The position numbers and the translations under genes were made by a program. The notes under the pieces are model-generated. The model had not been told where the DNA came from. It did no database searches and saw only the letters and a list, made by a program, of their open reading frames with translations. A DNA stretch of 64,000 bases from Amycolatopsis camponoti (GTDB lineage Bacteria > Actinomycetota > Actinomycetes > Mycobacteriales > Pseudonocardiaceae), in NCBI RefSeq assembly GCF_902497555.1, contig NZ_CABVGP010000002.1:12501-76500 (forward strand). The letters run 5' to 3'. Of the stretch, positions 1 through 9,498 are shown piece after piece (within the stretch, counting starts at the first letter, position 1; the number at the start of each line of letters is the position of its first letter).

Positions 1-1878
<1,878 letters not shown>

Positions 1879-1961
1879 CGAAGGTGTTACGCATCCACTC
1901 TACGGTTCTGAAACACCACATGATTCCCCTGTTGGTTGGGGGGTGTGTGTTGTTTCGTAGT

Positions 1962-2080
1962 GTTTCGGTGGTTTTAGCGTCAGGGAAACGCCCGGTCCCA
2001 TTCCGAACCCGGAAGCTAAGCCTGATAGCGCCGATGGTACTGCAACCGAAGGGTTGTGGGAGAGTAGGACACCGCCGAAC
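1962..2080 (+). rRNA. rrf: 5S ribosomal RNA
   Basis: A 119-base 5S gene starting gtttcggtgg and ending ccgccgaac. It contains the conserved inner segments cccggtcccattccgaaccc and ggagagtagg, and its ends can pair to form helix I (GUUCGGCGG opposite, with G-U pairs). It sits about 85 bases after the 23S gene, the usual end of a bacterial rRNA operon. Ends were set by the terminal helix and could move by a base or two. Confidence 0.95.
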
Positions 2081-2093
2081 TTACGTGGGAAGA

Positions 2094-2143
2094 GGGCCTG
2101 GGCCTGGTTGAGAACTTCGGTTCTCCCGGTCCAGGCCCTTTTT
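2094..2143 (+). terminator. rRNA operon intrinsic terminator
   Basis: A stem-loop right after the 5S gene: GGGCCTGG (2094-2107 region) pairs with CCAGGCCC at 2131-2138, and an inner GAGAA/TTCTC stem closes a CTTCGG tetraloop-type turn. A run of five T follows. This is a classic Rho-independent terminator ending the rRNA transcript. Confidence 0.93.
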
Positions 2144-2160
2144 CATGCCCGGGACATGAC

Positions 2161-2366
2161 CGTGTCGTCCGTCTAATCACGCGTGTCGTCCGCCCAGGTA
2201 CGGGTGTCGTCCGGCTGGGTACGCGTGTCGTCCGTCCAATCACGCGAGTCGGCTCCCCAATCACGCGTGTCGACCCTTCAGGCACGCGAGTCACGCGCCG
2301 GCCGCTGGGCTGATGCCCGTCCAATCACGTGTGATGCCTCCCCGATCACGCCTGATGCCTCAAACC
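2161..2366. repeat. 21-bp tandem repeat array 1 (about nine units)
   Basis: Units recur with an exact 21-base period at 2180, 2201, 2222, 2243, 2264 and 2285, then after a ~35-base interruption at 2328 and 2349. Each unit begins CGCGTG or a near match, continues TCGTCC or ATGCCT, and ends in a C-rich stretch plus (A/G)(A/T)CA. Joins read TCACGCG, so the unit boundary forms an ACGCGT-centred palindrome. The array begins about 18 bases after the rRNA terminator and runs into the stop codon of the Lrp gene (2360-2362). The same family recurs in the opposite orientation at 22181-22285. No ORF or gene explains it. Confidence 0.9.
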
Positions 2367-2809
2367 GAGTGCGGACGAGGCGCCGGCCGGCTCCGCAGGG
2401 GACTCGACAACACCAGCGACGTCGTCGTCTCCCCGTACCGCTGCACCGTCTCGACCACTCCCTCCAGCTCCGCGGTGTCCCGGCACAGCACCCGCAGGAT
2501 CCAGCACTCCTCGCCGGTGACGTGATCCGCGGAAACGACCTGCGGCAGCGGCAACACCGCCGTCCGGAAGCGCGGCGTGTCCAGGCTCCGCACCCGGGCC
2601 CGCACCAACGCCTCGATCGGCAGCCCCAGCTTCGACGTATCGACGCGAGCCGCGTAGCCGGTGATCACCCCGCGTTCCTCGAGCCGGCGCACTCGCTCCG
2701 TCACCGCCGAGCCCGACAGCGACACCCGGCGGCCGAGCTCCGAGAAGCTGAGCCGGCCGTCCTCCTGGAGGAGCTCCAGCAGGTGCCAGTCGACGTCGTC
2801 GAGGTCCAC
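2360..2809 (-). CDS. Lrp/AsnC-family transcriptional regulator
   Basis: A 149-residue feast/famine-type regulator. The N-terminal half has the AsnC helix-turn-helix (DDVDWHLLELLQEDGRLSFSE, then LGRRVSLSGSAVTERVRRLEERGVITGY), and the C-terminal half is the RAM/AsnC effector-binding domain (VRARVRSLDTPRF, then a beta-rich stretch with CWILRVLC). Length is normal for the family. The GTG at 2809 is chosen because a GGAG Shine-Dalgarno lies 7 bases upstream and the product then begins just before the HTH; the longer in-frame reading to 3457 is antisense shadow. It is divergent from the rhodanese gene, so it probably controls that gene and/or itself; ligand unknown. Confidence 0.9.
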   Translation of the reverse strand: MDLDDVDWHLLELLQEDGRLSFSELGRRVSLSGSAVTERVRRLEERGVITGYAARVDTSKLGLPIEALVRARVRSLDTPRFRTAVLPLPQVVSADHVTGEECWILRVLCRDTAELEGVVETVQRYGETTTSLVLSSPLRSRPAPRPHSV

Positions 2810-2920
2810 CGTGATTCTCCAAGCCGCGCGGGGACAGAACCCGGAAATCCCCGGCCGTCCCGGGCTTCCACGCCGATTCTGCCCTGTGTCCGGACTCCCG
2901 CGACCAGCAGGATTCAAGGC

Positions 2921-3370
2921 ATGACGACCGCACGCACGCTCACCGTCCCGGCCCCCGCGCCCGAAGCCGCCATGACCTACTTCGGCGCCGAACTCGCCTT
3001 CGAAGTCGACCCCGACGATCTCGTCCGGGACCTCGAAGCCGGCCACACCGACGGTTACGTGATCGTCGAGACGCGCGCCGAAGAGGCTTTCACTTCCGCC
3101 CGCATCCCCGGCGCGGTCAACCTCCCCTACCGGGACATGACCGACGAGACCACCGCTCACCTCGACAAGCAGCTCGTCTACGTCTGCTACTGCGAGAGCG
3201 TCAACTGCAACGCCGCGACGAAGGGCGCCCTCAAACTGGCCGAGCTCGGTTTCAAGGTGAAACGGCTCTCCGGCGGCATCACCGCCTGGATCGCCGCCGG
3301 CTACCCCGTCGAAGGCGAAACCACCGCAGGCGAAACCACAGCAACGGCCGGGATCCGCTGCGCCTGCTGA
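2921..3370 (+). CDS. Rhodanese-domain protein
   Basis: A 149-residue single-domain rhodanese, predicted to carry sulfur as a persulfide on a loop cysteine. Visible landmarks are the CH2A-like motif (FTSARIPGAVNLPYRDM, residues 58-73) and the active-site loop (VYVCYCESVNCNAATKGA, around 87-103), with cysteines at 89, 91 and 96; the loop cysteine 91 aligns best with the catalytic position. It is cytoplasmic, with no signal peptide. The ATG at 2921 gives a normal-length protein; the longer open frame upstream runs through the repeat array. It is transcribed divergently from the Lrp regulator, 111 bases away, suggesting regulator-target pairing. The sulfur donor and acceptor cannot be told from sequence. 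Confidence 0.88.
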   Translation: MTTARTLTVPAPAPEAAMTYFGAELAFEVDPDDLVRDLEAGHTDGYVIVETRAEEAFTSARIPGAVNLPYRDMTDETTAHLDKQLVYVCYCESVNCNAATKGALKLAELGFKVKRLSGGITAWIAAGYPVEGETTAGETTATAGIRCAC

Positions 3371-3389
3371 GCCACCTACCCTGAAAAGC

Positions 3390-4139
3390 GTGACACGACT
3401 GCTCATCATCCAGCCGGACGCGTCGGACCCGCTCGGCGCGCTCGGCGACTGGCTCACCGGCGCCGGCGCGGTGCTCGACGTTCGGCTGCTGCCGAAGGAC
3501 GACCTGCCCGACGACCTCGACGGCTACCGGGGCGTCATCTGCCTCGGCGGCGGCATGGCCGTGGAAGACGACGCGGAGCACCCGTGGCTCGCCGGTGTGC
3601 GGCGCCTGCTCGCGAAAGCGGCGACGAAGCGGATCCCGACCCTGGGCATCTGCCTCGGCGCCCAGCTGCTGGCCGTCGCGACCGGCGGCCGCGTCGAGGT
3701 CGGGCGGGACGGGCCCGAGGTCGGTCCGCACCTCGTCGCCAAGAAGGACGCGGCGTGGACCGACCCGCTCTTCGCCGAGCTGCCGCTCATGCAGGACGTC
3801 CTGCAGTTCCACAACGACGCGATCACCCGGCTCCCGCCCGGCGCCGAGCTGCTCGCTTCCGCGCCGCTCTACCAGAACCAGGCTTTCCGGTTCAACCGTT
3901 GTGTCTACGGTGTCCAGTTCCACATCGAGACGACGCCCGCCGTCGTCGAGAGCTGGGCCGCCGACGAGCCCGGAATGGCGGAATTCGCCCGTCCGGGCTC
4001 ACTCGAGCACGACGCGTTGATCGCCGTGCACGCGGACATCGAGGAAACCTGGCGCCCGTTCGCGCAGCGGTTCGTCCGGTTGGCCGCCGGGGAGCTCGAA
4101 CCCGCCGCCGACAGTCAACGCTCGTTACCACTGGCTTAA
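3390..4139 (+). CDS. Class-I glutamine amidotransferase (GMP-synthase GATase-like)
   Basis: A 249-residue stand-alone GATase domain. The nucleophile elbow GICLGAQ places the catalytic Cys at residue 88, and VQFHIE supplies His179 and Glu181 to complete the triad. An oxyanion-type CLGGGM motif lies at 51-56. Proteins of this type hydrolyse glutamine or act on gamma-glutamyl compounds; the acceptor is not identifiable. Starts with GTG at 3390, 20 bases after the rhodanese stop, so probably co-transcribed with it. A rare TTA leucine codon (4125-4127) lies five codons from the end. The position close to glnE/glnA may be incidental. Confidence 0.87.
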   Translation: MTRLLIIQPDASDPLGALGDWLTGAGAVLDVRLLPKDDLPDDLDGYRGVICLGGGMAVEDDAEHPWLAGVRRLLAKAATKRIPTLGICLGAQLLAVATGGRVEVGRDGPEVGPHLVAKKDAAWTDPLFAELPLMQDVLQFHNDAITRLPPGAELLASAPLYQNQAFRFNRCVYGVQFHIETTPAVVESWAADEPGMAEFARPGSLEHDALIAVHADIEETWRPFAQRFVRLAAGELEPAADSQRSLPLA

Positions 4140-4189
4140 CGGCAAGGGTCACAGTAAGCAACAGCCTGTTAACGCCAGGCGTCACCCTT
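4136..4189 (+). promoter_or_regulatory. Direct-repeat element upstream of PiT transporter (PHO-box candidate)
   Basis: Two 17-base repeats of the form TTAACGnCAnGnGTCAC start at 4136 and 4169, exactly 33 bases (three 11-base steps) apart. The second contains GTTAACGCCAG followed by GCGTCACCCTT. This resembles the 11-bp direct-repeat units bound by PhoP in Streptomyces and a similar element before the second PiT gene (57480-57512). Assignment to PhoP is inference. Confidence 0.5.
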
Positions 4190-4234
4190 CAGGTACCTTG
4201 CGGAAGGAGTCCCCACAAGGGTTCGGAGGTCGGG

Positions 4235-5368
4235 GTGGAGCCCTCGTTGCTGGTCGTGCTCGTCGTCGTCACGGCCTTGGTTTTCGATTTCACGAACGGG
4301 TTCCACGACACCGCGAACTCGATGGCGACGTCGATCGCCACCGGGGCGCTCAAGCCCCGCGTGGCCGTCGCGATCTCGGCGGTGCTGAACCTGGTCGGCG
4401 CGTTCCTGTCGGTGGAGGTCGCCAAGACGATCTCCAGCGGCCTGGTGGACGACACGAAGATCGGCCCGTCGATCGTGTTCGGCGGGCTGATCGGCGCGAT
4501 CGTCTGGAACCTCGTGACGTGGTTCGTCGGCCTGCCGTCGAGCTCGTCGCACGCGCTGTTCGGAGGCCTGATCGGTGCCACCTGGGTTTCGGCGGGCAGC
4601 GACTCGGTCCACTTCGGAAAGATCGTCGAGAAGGTCCTGGTCCCGGCCGCCGCGAGCCCGGTGATCGCCGGGCTCGTCGCGATGATCGCGACCTACCTCG
4701 TCTACCGCTTCCTCGTCCGCGGCCGCCCGGCCACGCGCGGGTTCAAGGTCGGCCAGGTCGTCTCGGCGTCACTCGTCTCCCTCGCGCACGGCACCAACGA
4801 CGCGCAGAAGACGATGGGCGTCATCACGCTCACGCTCGTCAGCGCCGGCAGCCTGCCGGCGGGCGCGGCACCACCCGTCTGGGTGATCATCAGCGCCGCC
4901 TGCGCCCTCGCGCTCGGCACCTACCTCGGCGGCTGGCGCATCACCCACACCCTCGGCAAGGGCCTCACGGACATCGAGGGCCCACAGGGTTTCGCCGCCC
5001 AGACGAGCTCGGCGCTGGTCATCCTGGTCTCGTCCCGGCTGGGTTTCCCGCTGTCGACGACGCACGTGTGCTCCGGCGGGATCGTCGGCTCCGGCGTCGG
5101 CCGCCGCGAGGCGCCGGTGCGCTGGCGGATGGCGGGCCGGATGGTCGTCGCGTGGCTGTTCACGCTGCCCGCCGCCGCGATCGTCGGCGCGGTGTCCGGC
5201 AAGATCGCCTCGCTCGGCGCCGCGGGCACCATCGCCGTCGGCGTCGTCGGCATCGCCGTGGGCGTCGGGATCTGGCTGCTTTCCCGTCGCCACCCCGTCA
5301 CCGCGCACAGCTTCCAGGTGCCCGAGCCGACACCCGCCGGAACCGAACCGGGCCGGCTCGCCGCCTGA
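4235..5368 (+). CDS. pit: PiT-family inorganic phosphate transporter (copy 1)
   Basis: A 377-residue membrane protein of the PiT (low-affinity phosphate/metal-phosphate symporter) family. The two inverted PiT signatures are clear: N-terminal FDFTNGFHDTANSMATSIATGAL with LPSSSSHALFGGLIGA, and C-terminal LAHGTNDAQKTMGV with LSTTHVCSGGIVGSG. About ten hydrophobic segments are visible. GTG at 4235 is chosen for the GGAGG nine bases upstream and because the first membrane helix begins directly after. It is close to identical in its core to the second copy at 57582. It precedes glnE by 27 bases, so read-through is likely; the direct-repeat element at 4136-4189 suggests phosphate control. Confidence 0.95.
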   Translation: MEPSLLVVLVVVTALVFDFTNGFHDTANSMATSIATGALKPRVAVAISAVLNLVGAFLSVEVAKTISSGLVDDTKIGPSIVFGGLIGAIVWNLVTWFVGLPSSSSHALFGGLIGATWVSAGSDSVHFGKIVEKVLVPAAASPVIAGLVAMIATYLVYRFLVRGRPATRGFKVGQVVSASLVSLAHGTNDAQKTMGVITLTLVSAGSLPAGAAPPVWVIISAACALALGTYLGGWRITHTLGKGLTDIEGPQGFAAQTSSALVILVSSRLGFPLSTTHVCSGGIVGSGVGRREAPVRWRMAGRMVVAWLFTLPAAAIVGAVSGKIASLGAAGTIAVGVVGIAVGVGIWLLSRRHPVTAHSFQVPEPTPAGTEPGRLAA

Positions 5369-5395
5369 GCGCACCCTCCCGGGATACGGTGGTTC

Positions 5396-8374
5396 GTGAT
5401 GGCAGACCGCGCGCGATCGACCGCTTCGGCGGCGAGGTACGGCTTCACCGATCCCCGTGCCGAGGGTCAGTTGCGCGCGGCCGGCTGGTGGGACGACGCC
5501 GGCCCGGTCGAAGCCGCCGCCGACGTGCTCGCGGCGTTGTCCCGCACCGCGGACCCGGACCTCGCGCTGCGGGGGATCGACTGGATCCGCGAGGCCGACG
5601 AGGGCGGGTGGCCGCGGCTCGACGAACAGCTGCGCGCCCACCGGACCTTCCGCGGCCGTCTCCTCAGTGTGCTCGGGACGTCGAGCGCGCTCGCCGACTT
5701 CATCGCCGCGAACCCGGAGCAGTGGCAGACGCTCATCGGCGACAAGTGCACCGACTCCGAGTGCTACCGCGAAAACCTGCGCACGTCGCTCGTGCGCGAC
5801 GACGGTTCGGTGCTCACCGGGCTCGAAGCCGAGCAGGCCCTCAAGATCGCCTACCGCGGCCAGCTGCTCGGCATCGCCGCCGCGGACCTCGGCCACCTCG
5901 TCGAGGCCGGGCTCGAGCACCCGAACTACGCCGAGGTCGCGGCGCAGCTGACCGAGCTGGCCGAAGCCGCGCTCGCCGCCGGGCTCGTCGTCGCCGAAGC
6001 CGAGGTCGGCGCGCCCGCCGAGGGCAACCTGTCGATCATCGCCATGGGCAAGTGCGGCGGCCGGGAGCTCAACTACGTCAGCGATGTCGACGTGATCTTC
6101 GTCGGCGCCGACGACCTCGGCGTCGCCACGCGGCTGGCCAGCACGACGATGCGCGTCGTCGGCAAGGCCTGCTTCGAGGTCGACGCCGCCCTGCGCCCCG
6201 AAGGCAAGGCCGGCGCGCTCGTCCGCACGCTCGAGAGCCACCAGGGCTACTACCAGAAGTGGGCCAAGACCTGGGAGTTCCAGGCGCTGCTCAAGGCGCG
6301 GCCGGTGGCGGGCGACGCCGAGCTCGGCCGACAGTACGCCGAGATGGTCGCGCCGCTGGTGTGGTCGGCGGCCGACCGCGAGAACTTCGTCGGCGAGGTG
6401 CAGCAGATGCGCCGCCGCGTCGAGGGGCACGTGCCGTCCGAGCACGCCGAACGCGAGCTCAAGCTGGGCCGCGGCGGGCTGCGGGACGTCGAGTTCGCGG
6501 TGCAGCTGTTGCAGCTGGTGCACGGCCGCGTCGACGCCGACCTGCGCTCACCGTCCACGATGGACGCGCTCGCCGCGCTCGGTGAAGGCGGCTACGTGGG
6601 CCGCCAGGACGCGGCCGAGCTGGGGGCGTCGTACGAGTTCCTGCGGATGATCGAGCACCGGCTGCAGCTGCGGCGGCTGCGCCGGACGCACCTGTTCCCG
6701 GCGACGTCGGACACCGTCGAGCTGCGGATCCTGGCGCGAGCCAGCGGGATCAAGGCGAGTGGTGGCAAGAGCCAGGGCGAGACGCTGCTGGCGGAGTTCC
6801 GGAAGCACGCGAAGGGCATCCGGCGGCTGCACGAGAAGATCTTCTACCGGCCGCTGCTGCAGTCCGTCGCGAACGTGCCGACCGAGGCGCTGCGCCTGAC
6901 CACCGAACAGGCCGCGAGCCGGCTGGCCGCGCTCGGTTACACCGCCCCCGACGGCGCGCTCCAGCACATCAAGGCCCTCACCTCCGGCGTCTCGCGGCGC
7001 GCCGCGATCCAGCAGGCGCTGCTGCCGGTGCTGCTCGACCTCCTGGCCGACACACCCGACCCCGACGGCGGCCTGCTGTCGTACCGGAAGGTGTCCGAGG
7101 CACTCGAAGACACCCCGTGGTACCTGCGGGTCCTGCGTGACGAGGGCACGGTCGTCGAGAACCTGGCCGCCCTGCTCGGCACGTCCCGGCTGGTCCCGGA
7201 CCTGCTCGTGCGCGCGCCGGAAGTACTGCGGCTGCTGGGCGATCCGGCCCGGCTGCTGGGCCGCACGCCCGCCGAGGTGGCGAAGTCGCTGCGGGCCGCC
7301 GTCCGGCGTCAGCCCGGGTTGAACGCCGCCGTCGCCGCCGCGCGTTCGCTGCGGCGGCACGAACTGCTGCGGATCGCGTGCGCGGACCTGCTCGGCCTGC
7401 TCGACGTGCCCGCCGTGTGCGAAGCGCTGTCCAGCGTCTGGGTCGCGGTGCTGCAGGGCGCGCTGGCCGCGGCGTTCCGCCAGCGCCAGGCGGAGCTGGG
7501 ACGCACGCCGGCGCGCATCGCGGTGATCGGGATGGGCCGGCTCGGCGGCGCCGAACTCGGCTACGGCTCCGACGCCGACGTCCTCTTCGTGTGCGAGCCG
7601 TCCGAAGGGGTCTCGGACGCCGACGCGGTGAAGTTCGCTTCGTCGGTCGCGGAGACGGTCCGGAAGATGCTGGGCGCGCCGAGCTCGGACCCGGCTCTGG
7701 AGGTCGACACCGACCTGCGCCCGGAGGGGCGGAGCGGGCCGCTGGTGCGGACGCTGGAGTCGTACCGCGCGTACTACGCGCGCTGGGGCGAGGTGTGGGA
7801 GGCGCAGGCGCTGCTGCGCGCCCGGTTCGTCGCGGGCGACGACGACCTCGGCGAGCGCTTCATCGCGATGATCGACCCGATCCGCTACCCCGAGGGCGGC
7901 CTGGACGCGACGAAAGCGCGCGAGATCCGCCGCATCAAGGCACGCGTGGAGACCGAGCGGATGCCCCGCGGCGCCGACCCGACGCGCCATACGAAACTCG
8001 GCCGCGGCGGTCTCGCCGACGTCGAGTGGACGGTCCAGCTGCTGCAGCTCCAGCACGCGGGTTCGGTCCCGGGGCTGCGGACGACGTCGACCCTGGACGC
8101 GCTGGCTCGCCTGCCGGAAGCGGGGCTGGCCACGCAGTCCGAAGCGGACTCGCTACGCGAGGCGTGGCTGCTGGCGACCCGGGTGCGCAACGCGGGGATG
8201 CTGGTGCGCGGCAAGGCGGTCGACGAGGTCCCGGGGTCGGGCCGCGACCTGGTGGCGGTGGCCCGGGTCCTGGGCCAGACGGCCGCGGACGACCCGGGCG
8301 AGTTCCTGGACACGTACCGCCGCATCACCCGCCGGGCGCACACCGTGGTGGAGCACCTGTTCTACGAGGCCTGA
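5396..8374 (+). CDS. glnE: Bifunctional glutamine synthetase adenylyltransferase/deadenylase
   Basis: A 992-residue GlnE, which adenylylates and de-adenylylates glutamine synthetase to tune ammonia assimilation. Two nucleotidyltransferase domains are present: N-terminal AMGKCGGRELNYVSDVDVIFV (deadenylylase, about residues 213-233) and C-terminal GMGRLGGAELGYGSDADVLFV (adenylylase, about 709-729), each followed by a helical regulatory region with a GRGGLRDVEF / GRGGLADVEW motif. Length is normal for actinobacterial GlnE. Two starts are in tandem, GTG 5396 and ATG 5399; either is possible. Its substrate, GlnA, is encoded about 1.1 kb downstream on the other strand. Confidence 0.97.
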   Translation: MMADRARSTASAARYGFTDPRAEGQLRAAGWWDDAGPVEAAADVLAALSRTADPDLALRGIDWIREADEGGWPRLDEQLRAHRTFRGRLLSVLGTSSALADFIAANPEQWQTLIGDKCTDSECYRENLRTSLVRDDGSVLTGLEAEQALKIAYRGQLLGIAAADLGHLVEAGLEHPNYAEVAAQLTELAEAALAAGLVVAEAEVGAPAEGNLSIIAMGKCGGRELNYVSDVDVIFVGADDLGVATRLASTTMRVVGKACFEVDAALRPEGKAGALVRTLESHQGYYQKWAKTWEFQALLKARPVAGDAELGRQYAEMVAPLVWSAADRENFVGEVQQMRRRVEGHVPSEHAERELKLGRGGLRDVEFAVQLLQLVHGRVDADLRSPSTMDALAALGEGGYVGRQDAAELGASYEFLRMIEHRLQLRRLRRTHLFPATSDTVELRILARASGIKASGGKSQGETLLAEFRKHAKGIRRLHEKIFYRPLLQSVANVPTEALRLTTEQAASRLAALGYTAPDGALQHIKALTSGVSRRAAIQQALLPVLLDLLADTPDPDGGLLSYRKVSEALEDTPWYLRVLRDEGTVVENLAALLGTSRLVPDLLVRAPEVLRLLGDPARLLGRTPAEVAKSLRAAVRRQPGLNAAVAAARSLRRHELLRIACADLLGLLDVPAVCEALSSVWVAVLQGALAAAFRQRQAELGRTPARIAVIGMGRLGGAELGYGSDADVLFVCEPSEGVSDADAVKFASSVAETVRKMLGAPSSDPALEVDTDLRPEGRSGPLVRTLESYRAYYARWGEVWEAQALLRARFVAGDDDLGERFIAMIDPIRYPEGGLDATKAREIRRIKARVETERMPRGADPTRHTKLGRGGLADVEWTVQLLQLQHAGSVPGLRTTSTLDALARLPEAGLATQSEADSLREAWLLATRVRNAGMLVRGKAVDEVPGSGRDLVAVARVLGQTAADDPGEFLDTYRRITRRAHTVVEHLFYEA

Positions 8375-8402
8375 CCTACATGCCTGACCTACAGTGGGGC
8401 TC

Positions 8403-8828
8403 GTGACTGAACGCGAGCCGTTCCGGACCCGCATCAAGGTCCGGCACTACGAACTGGACACCCTGGGCCACCTCAACCACGCCGTGTACCACTCGTACGG
8501 CGAGGTCTCGAGACTGGAGCTGCTCGAGCGGGCGGGCGCGATGAAGGGGCTGGGCAACGTCGCGTCGGTGCTGCTCGAGACGCACGTGGTGTTCCGCCGC
8601 GAGCTGCGCGCGGGCGACGAGGTCGACGTGACGTGCGACGTCAAGTTCGGCAGCGGCAAGACGTTCTCGATGGACTCGAACATCTACAAGGCCGACGGGA
8701 CGCTGGCCGCGGAGATCACCTGCACGCTGGGATTGATGGACCTCGAGATCCGCAAGCTGGTGGCGGACCCGCGGGGGCGCTTCGAAGCCGCAGGAGCGGA
8801 TATGAAGCTGCTGTCCACGGCAGAATAA
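8403..8828 (+). CDS. 4HBT-fold acyl-CoA thioesterase
   Basis: About 141 residues with a single hot-dog thioesterase domain. The helix-start motif HYELDTLGHLNHAVYHSYGEVSRLELL is the YbgC/4HBT active-site region, where Asp at the D-x-x-G-H position and the following Asn/His are expected to be catalytic. It would hydrolyse acyl-CoA esters in the cytoplasm; chain-length preference is not visible. GTG 8403 has a GGGG-type ribosome site upstream, whereas GTG 8394, nine bases earlier in frame, has none. It follows glnE after 28 bases and may share its transcript. Confidence 0.85.
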   Translation: MTEREPFRTRIKVRHYELDTLGHLNHAVYHSYGEVSRLELLERAGAMKGLGNVASVLLETHVVFRRELRAGDEVDVTCDVKFGSGKTFSMDSNIYKADGTLAAEITCTLGLMDLEIRKLVADPRGRFEAAGADMKLLSTAE

Positions 8829-8840
8829 GGCCAATTTCGG

Positions 8841-8883
8841 CCATACGCTTCCGTTGCCGCCCGCGCCGGGCGTATGGTTTTTT
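8841..8883 (+). terminator. Intrinsic terminator after thioesterase gene
   Basis: CCATACGC (8841-8848) pairs with GCGTATGG (8870-8877) around a GC-rich loop that can itself fold, followed by six T. It closes the glnE-thioesterase transcript. Confidence 0.85.
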
Positions 8884-8984
8884 GCGGATCGCACGGGGCG
8901 GTCCTTCCGGGGGAGATCATTTTATCGGGTCGTCGTGTGACGTTTATTTCGCGCGCCCCCGGAAAATGAGGGAGGGACGATTTC

Positions 8985-9347
8985 ATGAAGATGGGGAAGA
9001 TCGCGGCCACCGGTGCCGTCGCGGCCGGTTTCGCGGTGCTCGGGTTCGCCGCGCCCGCACAGGCCGCCGAACCGGCCGCGGCCGTGGTGGCCGCGGACAA
9101 CCCGGCGTACCTGCTGCTGGCGCCCGCACCGAACTGCGTCGGCCTGGCGCAGGGCCGCAACGGCAGCACGGCATGGGCGGAGGCGACCAACAACAATTGC
9201 GGTTACACCGTGCGAGTGCGCATGATCTGGGCGTGGGCCGGCGACGGTCCGTGCGTGTCACTGCCGAACAATTACTACTACCGGGAGACGCGCGGAGCGG
9301 CGAACATCCCGCCGCGTCCCTACGTGAGTGAACTGCGCTCCTGCTGA
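8985..9347 (+). CDS. Small secreted protein with tendamistat-like cysteine pattern
   Basis: A 120-residue exported protein. A Sec signal peptide is clear: KMGK, a hydrophobic core, then AQA-AEP with cleavage expected near residue 27. The mature part has four cysteines (51, 72, 90, 120). The motif N-C-G-Y-T-V-R-V-R around 71-79, the 17 residues between Cys72 and Cys90, and a final R-S-C end resemble the Streptomyces alpha-amylase inhibitor tendamistat (N-G-C-A-Q-T-V-T-V, 17 residues, ...R-C). The W-R-Y inhibitory triplet of tendamistat is not seen, and the first cysteine spacing is longer (20 versus 15 residues between). So a tendamistat-type beta-sandwich is plausible, but amylase inhibition is not shown. 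A GGAGG ribosome site precedes the ATG. Flanked by its own terminators, hence monocistronic. Confidence 0.8.
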   Translation: MKMGKIAATGAVAAGFAVLGFAAPAQAAEPAAAVVAADNPAYLLLAPAPNCVGLAQGRNGSTAWAEATNNNCGYTVRVRMIWAWAGDGPCVSLPNNYYYRETRGAANIPPRPYVSELRSC

Positions 9348-9360
9348 TCGAAAAAGGAAA

Positions 9361-9393
9361 GGCCGGTTCCGTCCGCGGCGGAACCGGCCTTTT
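9361..9393 (+). terminator. Intrinsic terminator after the secreted-protein gene
   Basis: A perfect 10-bp stem, GGCCGGTTCC (9361-9370) with GGAACCGGCC (9380-9389), followed by TTTT and preceded by AAAAAGGAAA, so it can act in both directions. Confidence 0.92.
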
Positions 9394-9410
9394 CGTAGCC
9401 GAACAAGGAA

Positions 9411-9449
9411 CGGGACGGCGGTCGGGGTTTCCCCTCGACCGCCGTCCCG
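9411..9449 (-). terminator. 14-bp perfect stem-loop downstream of glnA
   Basis: CGGGACGGCGGTCG (9411-9424) pairs fully with CGACCGCCGTCCCG (9436-9449) with an 11-base loop. No T-run follows on either strand, so it is the tract-less hairpin type often used as a terminator in actinomycetes. It lies 50 bases beyond the glnA stop codon. Confidence 0.7.
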
Positions 9450-9498
9450 TGTCTGGTGGGGACTCCGACCAGCGACCCTGGTCAAAGCCCCGCGTCGA

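Noticed and set aside
2161..2366. Repeat array resembling a CRISPR
   Set aside because: Units are 21 bases with no unique spacers between them, and no cas genes are present.
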